DNA of 64,000 nucleotides, from assembly GCF_015841355.1 (NCBI RefSeq), contig NZ_CP064908.1, forward strand, positions 3,100,001 through 3,164,000. Direction: 5' to 3'. This document shows positions 58,865 through 64,000 of the stretch, piece by piece. Source of the DNA: Synechococcus sp. CBW1107. Lineage in GTDB: Bacteria > Cyanobacteriota > Cyanobacteriia > PCC-6307 > Cyanobiaceae. The number at the start of each line of letters is the position of its first letter. Position 1 is the first letter of the stretch. The position numbers and the translations under genes were made by a program. The notes under the pieces were generated by a model. That model saw nothing but the letters and a program-made list of their open reading frames with translations. It was not told the origin of the DNA and ran no database searches.

Positions 58865-58899
58865 CAAAAAACAAGGGTTCCCGGTTTCGCCGAGAACCC
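58865..58899 (-). terminator. Terminator after tRNA-Pro
   Basis: Stem GGGTTCCCGG (58875-58884) with CCGAGAACCC (58890-58899), nine of ten pairs. On the minus strand a T-rich tract (TTGTTTTTT) follows. It ends the tRNA-Pro transcript. Confidence 0.8.
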
Positions 58900-58912
58900 T
58901 TATGGTGACTAG

Positions 58913-58986
58913 TCGGGGCGACAGGATTCGAACCTGCGACCTAGTGCTCCCAAAGCACCCGCGCTACCAAGCTGCGCCACGCCCCG
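58913..58986 (-). tRNA. tRNA-Pro (TGG)
   Basis: The minus strand gives acceptor CGGGGCG/CGCCCCG with discriminator A. The D arm is GCGCAGCTTGGTAGCGC, the anticodon loop CTTTGGGAG holds TGG, and the T arm is GCAGGTTCGAATCCTGT. CCA is not encoded. 74 bases. A terminator follows. A tyrosine recombinase gene starts 200 bp from its 5' end. Confidence 0.95.
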
Positions 58987-59185
58987 CCGAATCAACCTTA
59001 CCCCACGAATCCCCCACAGGGCTTGCGATACCTGGATTCTTGTGGCTGCAACTGATCTCGGCCGGTCGAGGGCGCTTGCACCCGCTTGTGTCAGGCAGTG
59101 GCAGTTGGTGCCATGCTGAGGCCCTCCAGCTCTCACCCAGCTCTCAACTGAGAGCTGCTGTTCCTGCCTCCCTTCGCTTCCAACC

Positions 59186-60418
59186 ATGGCCCGTAGCGCC
59201 ACTTCATCCAGCACTCCGGCATGGATCGAAGGCCTGCGGATGCAGCTCAGGCTTGCTGTCGGTACCTCGTGGAACGTCTCCCCCATGCGGGACAAAGCCA
59301 AGCTCTTCGCGCGATTTGACGACGGCAGTCGAAAGAGCATGGTTCTCCCCTGCCTGTGGCTGCCGGCGTCGTCGTCCGAGATCCTGCGGACGGCCGAGAC
59401 GATGCATCAATTGATTCAGAGCGGCCTCTCGTTCGACAAAGCGAAGGAGCACGTCCTGGGCCCGAGTGCTGCTTCCCTGCCCGGAGCCGCTTCTGAACAT
59501 GCCGTCGACCTGATCGACATCTGGGAGCGCTTCGGCGATTACAAGATCAGGGGCACCGGCCAGATCAAGCCCTCCACCTGGCAAAAGGACTACCGGATCA
59601 CCGGTGAGCGACTGCATGAAGTTCAGAGCCAAAGTCCAGCGTCAGCAAAGGACCTGCTTCGTGCGATTGCCGATCGCTGGGATCCAGGCTCACGACGCCG
59701 CGAAATCGCCGTGCAGCACATGGCGGCCATGCTTCGCTGGGCCATCGAGGAGGGGCATCTCACAGCAGAGCAATGGACCCCACCGCCAAGGATCAGCCGC
59801 ATCGTGGGCCTGAAACCTCAGAAGGAGTCATCGGTTCCCTTGAAGGATCAACAGATCCTCGAACTCTTCGATGCCCTCCCCAAGGATCCAGCGGGTCGTC
59901 GCTGGCTGTTCGCTCTCCAGCTGGTGGCCAGTTTTGGGCTGAGGCCGGTGGAATTGCTTCATCTCGACCTGTCTCCAGACGGAAAGCTTTGGTGCCGCTA
60001 CCAGAAGACCAGTGGTGGTGGAAGGACGAAACCCCGCGAACTCAGAGCACTCCATCCGGAATGGGGAGAGGAGTGGAAGCTGATTCAACGTGTGGCCGAC
60101 GGCGAGGTACTCCCCCCACTTGACGCCCCCTCCGGCCCAGCAGACAGCATGCGGAAGTACCTGATCCGTCAGGAGGCCTGGAAGCGGTTGAGGGCCACCG
60201 CTCCGATCACGCCCTACTCCTTCCGACATGGCTACGCCCTTCGTGCCCATGAGGACTATGGCCTGAGCCCTCGAGTGACAGCCGAACTGATGGGCCATTC
60301 GGTGGCAACCCACAACCAGCACTACAGCCAGTGGGCCGATGCGGCCACGATCGACGCGGCCATCGAGCGTGGCATGCGGCAGCGTGGTGAGATTGCCCGC
60401 CCAATGGGCTATTGTTGA
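59186..60418 (+). CDS. Tyrosine recombinase (integrase)
   Basis: 410 residues. An N-terminal DNA-binding (SAM-like) part (QIKPSTWQKDYRITGERLHE and IAVQHMAAMLRWAIEEGHL) precedes the catalytic domain. R253 lies in FGLRPVELL, R347 in YSFRHGYALR (Tyr where the first His of HxxR is common), H371 in MGHSVATHNQHY and Y380. It is likely to act at tRNA-Pro, 200 bp upstream. Similar recombinase-tRNA pairs mark marine picocyanobacterial islands. Confidence 0.88.
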   Translation: MARSATSSSTPAWIEGLRMQLRLAVGTSWNVSPMRDKAKLFARFDDGSRKSMVLPCLWLPASSSEILRTAETMHQLIQSGLSFDKAKEHVLGPSAASLPGAASEHAVDLIDIWERFGDYKIRGTGQIKPSTWQKDYRITGERLHEVQSQSPASAKDLLRAIADRWDPGSRRREIAVQHMAAMLRWAIEEGHLTAEQWTPPPRISRIVGLKPQKESSVPLKDQQILELFDALPKDPAGRRWLFALQLVASFGLRPVELLHLDLSPDGKLWCRYQKTSGGGRTKPRELRALHPEWGEEWKLIQRVADGEVLPPLDAPSGPADSMRKYLIRQEAWKRLRATAPITPYSFRHGYALRAHEDYGLSPRVTAELMGHSVATHNQHYSQWADAATIDAAIERGMRQRGEIARPMGYC

Positions 60419-60477
60419 AGGAGATGAGCTGATCAGTGGTCGAGGAGCAGAGGTGAGGGCCGGCCGCGTCCCTTTGC

Positions 60478-62121
60478 GTGGTGTAAAACCCGAGGCCCGA
60501 ATGCCCTAGTCAGAGGGTGAACAGGGTGGAATGACGGGCTGTCATTCCGGAGGTGCAGATGCGCCTCGTTCAATCACGATGAATCAGGACGAATGACTTG
60601 TCAAGTCTTTCGTCAGCTTGCGGATGTGTTGTGAGTTGGAGTGACTTCTGCGGCCTGGAGGTGGCAGCGGCCGGCCCCCGGGCTGCGATCAAGGCCGCTG
60701 CGCCCTCTGGGGGCGCTGCAGCCTCGATCACCTGGGGCCTGCGTCCTGCCTCTCTCAGGTGCTGAGGGCCTGGAGAGCAGGGATGGCATCCAGCTCCGGG
60801 ATGGTCGCCATGCTCTCGGCTGAGAACATGCGCCGGCCCTCCAGCTGCCAGTGCTCGTGCTGCTCCAGCAGTACCGCGCCCACCAGGCGGGTGATCGACG
60901 CGTCGTTGGGGAAGATGCCGACGACCCTGGTGCGGCGTTTGATTTCCTCGTTGACCCGCTCGAGCAGGTTGGTGCTCCAGATCTTGCGCCAGTGGTCCTT
61001 GGGGAAGTGGCGGAACGCCAGCACGTCCTCCTTGGCCTCATGCATCAGCGCAGCGGCCTTGGGGAAGCGCTCCGCCAGCGAGGCCGCCAGATCATCCCAG
61101 CGGGACTCGATCTCTTCCGCGCTCTCCTGAGCGAACACGCTGCGCAGGGCGGCGGTGACCATGCCCTGGTGAGCCTTGGGAACGCACTGCAGCAGGTTGC
61201 GGGCAAAGTGGACCCGGCAGCGCTGCCAGACGCTGCCCTGCAGCTGCCGTCGGATGGCCTTGGTGAGTCCGCTGTGGGCGTCAGAGATCACCAGCTTGAC
61301 GCCAGCGAGGCCTCGCTCCTTGAGGTGGGCGATGAACTCCGCCCAGAAGGGCTCGCTCTCGCTGTCGCCCACCTTGAGGCCCAGCAACTCCCGGCGCCCG
61401 TCCTCGTTCACCCCCATGGCGACGACGACGGCGCGGGAGCAGACCTGCTGAGCCTTGCCCAGCCGCCCCTTGAGGTAGGTGGCATCGAGGTAGACGTAGG
61501 CGTAGCCGCTGCTCTCCAGCGGCCGGCCCAGGAACGCCTGCACCTGCTGGTCGATCTCCTGACAGATGCGACTCACCTGCGACTTGGAGATGCCGCTCTG
61601 GGAGCCGAGCGCCGCCACCAGGGCATCGACCTTGCGGGTCGAGACCCCACCGATGTAAGCCTCCATGATCACCGCGTACAGGGCCTGATCAACCCGGCGG
61701 CGGGGTTCGAGGATCGAGGGGAGGAAGCTGCCCGCGCGCAGTTTCGGGATCTGCAGTGCCAGATCCCCCACCTGGGTGGTCAGGGTGCGAGGCCGGTAGC
61801 CGTTGCGGTGGCCGAGCCGCTCCTCGGTGCGCTCGTGCCAGTCCGCACCGAGGAAGGCAGCGAGCTCCAGCTCGATCAGCTGCTGCAGGCCGTGGCGTGC
61901 CAGTTCAGGGATCAGCTCCCCGGCACTGCTGCCATCGAGTAGCGAGGCCAGCTCAGGTACGGCAGCATGGGTCTTGGGCATGGTCTGTCTGGTTGAGGTG
62001 GTTCTCAAACCAGGGAAACGGGCCTGCCCACCCCTTGCAACGTCAGCCGTGGAGCCGATCGCCTGAGGTGCGGACGCTCAGCCCGGCTACGCCGGGCTGA
62101 GGCCCTGGGGATTTACACCAC
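60478..62121 (-). mobile_element. IS256-family insertion sequence, copy 1
   Basis: Terminal inverted repeats GTGGTGTAAAACCC (60478-60491) and GGGATTTACACCAC (62108-62121), 13 of 14 matching, enclose one transposase gene. A GTCCC-like tract lies six bases outside, so true ends may be about 11 bases further out. No target duplication was found. 60419-60754 contains only this left end. Confidence 0.75.
60755..61981 (-). CDS. IS256-family (Mutator-type) transposase
   Basis: 408 residues from the ATG at 61981 (62008 possible). N-terminal LIPELARHGLQQLIELELAA. The DDE residues lie in YVYLDATYLKG, VISDAHSGLTKAI and ERVNEEIKRRT, with WQRCRVHFARNLL between. It appears intact. It differs substantially from copy 2 so they are two distinct elements, not a recent duplication. 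Confidence 0.9.
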   Translation of the reverse strand: MPKTHAAVPELASLLDGSSAGELIPELARHGLQQLIELELAAFLGADWHERTEERLGHRNGYRPRTLTTQVGDLALQIPKLRAGSFLPSILEPRRRVDQALYAVIMEAYIGGVSTRKVDALVAALGSQSGISKSQVSRICQEIDQQVQAFLGRPLESSGYAYVYLDATYLKGRLGKAQQVCSRAVVVAMGVNEDGRRELLGLKVGDSESEPFWAEFIAHLKERGLAGVKLVISDAHSGLTKAIRRQLQGSVWQRCRVHFARNLLQCVPKAHQGMVTAALRSVFAQESAEEIESRWDDLAASLAERFPKAAALMHEAKEDVLAFRHFPKDHWRKIWSTNLLERVNEEIKRRTRVVGIFPNDASITRLVGAVLLEQHEHWQLEGRRMFSAESMATIPELDAIPALQALST

Positions 62122-62159
62122 TGCCGGGGACGCCAGCTGAGGGGGTAGCGCCCCTCCGA

Positions 62160-63727
62160 GTGGTGTAACTCAGGAGGTCCTGTGACCCTCTCCGGAGGGT
62201 GAACAGGAGCAGTCAGGGGATGACTGCTTGGAAGCTGATTGCGCAGCTCCATTGATCCATTATGAACCCTGATCGCTGAATTGGCAACTCAGCGATCGAT
62301 GTGTTCTGTGTAGATCGAGGTAGAAGCTGGTGCGCTTCAGCTGATGGTTGCAGCCGGCTGGGCGTTCGGATCTGCATCGGTGAGCTCCAAGGGCTCTTCT
62401 GGCTCTGGGATCTTGGCCATGGTGGCCTCAGAGAAGAAGCGGCGACGCTCCAGCTGCCATTCCTCCTGCTGCTCCAGCAGCTGGCTGCCCACCAGGCGCA
62501 CGATCGCTGGATCATTGGGGAAGATGCCGACCACGTTGGTGCGGCGTTTGATCTCCTTGTTGAGGCGCTCGAGCGGGTTGGTGCTCCAGACCTTGCGCCA
62601 GTGCTCCTGGGGGAAGTGCAGGAAGGCCAGCACGTCGTCCCGGGCGGCTTCCATCACGGGCACGGCGCCGGGGAACTGCTTGCGCAGCATCTCGGTGACC
62701 CGCTGCCAGTGGGCGCGCACCTGATCTGGAGCCTGGATCACGAACACCGCTTTCATGGCAGCGGCCACCATGTCCTGGCCGGCCTTGGGCACATGGCTCA
62801 GCAGGTTGCGCAGGAAGTGCACCCGGCACCTCTGCCAGCTACTGCCCTGGAACATCCGCTTGATCGCTGCCGTCAGGCCCAGGTGGGCATCCGAGATCAC
62901 CAGGCGGGTGCCGTCGAGGCCACGCTCCTTGAGTGAGCCCAGGAACTGACGCCAGAAGCCCTCCGCCTCGCTGTCGCCCACGGCAATGCCGAGAACTTCG
63001 CGGTAGCCGAGGGCATTGATGCCGATCGCCACCACCACCGCCCGCGACACCACCTGCATATTTCGGCCCAGGCGGCCGTGGAGGTAGGTGGCGTCGAGGT
63101 AGACGTAGGGAAAGCGGGCATGGTCAAGCGGCCGGCCCAGAAAGGCTTTCACCTGCTCATCGAGCCCCTGGCAGATGCGGCTCACCTCCGATTTGGAGAT
63201 GCCGCTGGCCCCGCCCAGCGCCTCCACCAGGGCGTCGACCTTGCGGGTGGAGATCCCGCCGGTGTAGGCCTCCATCACCACGGCGTAGAGCGCCTTGTCC
63301 ACCCGGCGGCGTGGCTCCAGCCAGCTGGGAAAGAAGCTGCCCTGCCGCAACCTGGGAATGGCCAGGCTGAGGTCGCCCACCTGGGTGGTGAGCAGCCGCT
63401 CCCGGTAGCCGTTGCGATGGGTGGAGCGCTGATCGGGGCAGCGCTCATGGAGTTGAGCGCCCGTGAGGGCAGAAACCTCGGCTTCCAGCAGGTCCTGGAA
63501 ACCCCGGCGCACGATCTCTGGGATCAGGGCGCCAGCGGTGGTGCCCTCCATGAGCTGGCTCAGCTCGGAGGCGCCACTATGGGTGAGGGTCATGGTCTGT
63601 GTTCGGTTTGGTGGTAGTTCTCCGAACAGGGTCACAGACCGGCCCACCCATTGCCACAGCTGAAATCTGAGGGAGGTGAGCCGTCAGCCCCGGCTACGCC
63701 GGGGCTGATCCTCCTGAGTTACACCAC
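62160..63727 (-). mobile_element. IS256-family insertion sequence, copy 2
   Basis: Perfect 18-bp terminal inverted repeats, GTGGTGTAACTCAGGAGG at 62160-62177 and its complement at 63710-63727. Length 1568 bp. It follows copy 1 by 38 bp in the same orientation. No target duplication recognised. The right flank repeats the GGGACGCC-like sequence seen right of copy 1. Confidence 0.85.
62337..63593 (-). CDS. IS256-family (Mutator-type) transposase, second type
   Basis: 418 residues from the ATG at 63593 (63647 possible). MTLTHSGASELSQLMEGTTA and LIPEIVRRGFQDLLEAEVSA begin it. YVYLDATYLHG, VISDAHLGLTAAI and ERLNKEIKRRT are the DDE parts. It is related to copy 1 but with different N- and C-terminal parts. 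Intact. Confidence 0.9.
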   Translation of the reverse strand: MTLTHSGASELSQLMEGTTAGALIPEIVRRGFQDLLEAEVSALTGAQLHERCPDQRSTHRNGYRERLLTTQVGDLSLAIPRLRQGSFFPSWLEPRRRVDKALYAVVMEAYTGGISTRKVDALVEALGGASGISKSEVSRICQGLDEQVKAFLGRPLDHARFPYVYLDATYLHGRLGRNMQVVSRAVVVAIGINALGYREVLGIAVGDSEAEGFWRQFLGSLKERGLDGTRLVISDAHLGLTAAIKRMFQGSSWQRCRVHFLRNLLSHVPKAGQDMVAAAMKAVFVIQAPDQVRAHWQRVTEMLRKQFPGAVPVMEAARDDVLAFLHFPQEHWRKVWSTNPLERLNKEIKRRTNVVGIFPNDPAIVRLVGSQLLEQQEEWQLERRRFFSEATMAKIPEPEEPLELTDADPNAQPAATIS

Positions 63728-63812
63728 TTGCTGGGACGCCGCTCTGACCGTCTGCTGGTCATCGCGAGCCTGCCCTTTTCAGTGCAGAGATGATCGGACA
63801 GCACGGACACCC

Positions 63813-63854
63813 CGGACAGGTCGGACAGGTCGGACAGGTCGGACAGGTCGGACA
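63813..63854. repeat. Tandem 9-bp repeat CGGACAGGT
   Basis: Four and a half copies of CGGACAGGT from 63813. On the minus strand they translate as repeated SDL in a short frame (63694-63897) that has no natural stop outside the IS256 end, so coding is doubtful. The rest of 63728-64000 holds no supported gene. Confidence 0.85.
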
Positions 63855-64000
63855 CCCAGATCATCCCGGACACGTCGATCAGCCGTTCTTCAACCATGTC
63901 CAGGGTGACGACCGCACCATTCAGTCCTGCAACAGCTTCGTTTTCCCATGCCTGCCTGTTTGATCAGACGCGTTCCCCCTCCTGGCACACCTGGAGCAGG

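Noticed and set aside
63694-63897. Minus-strand frame with SDL repeats
   Set aside because: It is made by a 9-bp tandem repeat and ends inside an IS256 terminus.
1-64000. CRISPR arrays and rRNA genes
   Set aside because: I looked for regularly spaced short repeats and rRNA motifs and saw none.

Overview
The window looks like the chromosome of a high-GC picocyanobacterium (Cyanobium/Synechococcus type). The coding sequence is strongly GC-rich. A CPA1 Na+/H+ antiporter, a Coq4-like protein and tRNA-Pro lie at the right end, and a short secreted peptide of a kind remembered from marine Synechococcus lies inside. About the first 55 kb appears to be one large prophage or phage-derived island whose left end lies outside the window. 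Its right end is probably the tRNA-Gly 3'-half fragment at about 54932-54973.

Primase to sigma (1-9885): on the minus strand are a partial HTH regulator, a VRR-NUC nuclease and a superfamily 2 helicase. On the plus strand are an RHH regulator, a primase-helicase fusion, a RecB-like exonuclease, small and large terminase subunits and a sigma-like factor. A repeat-rich spacer (5535-5821) between primase and exonuclease is a candidate origin or operator array.

Head and tail (11253-26493): portal, a frameshifted connector-like gene, scaffold, capsid, and a run of tail or structural genes that includes a collagen-like fibre protein. Cargo genes interrupt this block: an HslV-like Ntn-hydrolase, a secreted micropeptide, small minus-strand genes and a transglutaminase-like protein.

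Accessory block (26561-32550): small, mostly minus-strand genes, including a C39-like peptidase next to a possible holin, a second sigma factor and a Nif11-domain protein. Several are preceded by the same kind of nested GC-rich hairpin, carrying CAAGG and CCTTG at the stem apex, about 25-50 nt before the start codon.

Defence operon (32824-44994, minus): eight tightly packed genes in transcription order: BrxE-like, hsdM, hsdS, AAA ATPase, TOPRIM-like, GmrSD-like DUF262/HNH, hsdR and an M48-type metallopeptidase. The cluster combines type I restriction, a candidate ATPase-TOPRIM abortive system and a possible modification-dependent nuclease. An inverted repeat at 45114-45136 may be its operator.

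Right arm of the prophage (45264-54973): an IS66 element that seems to split a gene, an AcrVA2-like protein, a P63C-like protein, and a minus-strand group (SLOG, Gp157-like, Rad52-like annealase) below a LexA-type box. Rad52 and the exonuclease at 5822 would form a two-component recombination system.

Host flank (54974-64000): proline iminopeptidase-like hydrolase, NhaP-type antiporter, Coq4-like protein, tRNA-Pro(TGG), a tyrosine recombinase beside the tRNA, and two tandem IS256-family insertions.
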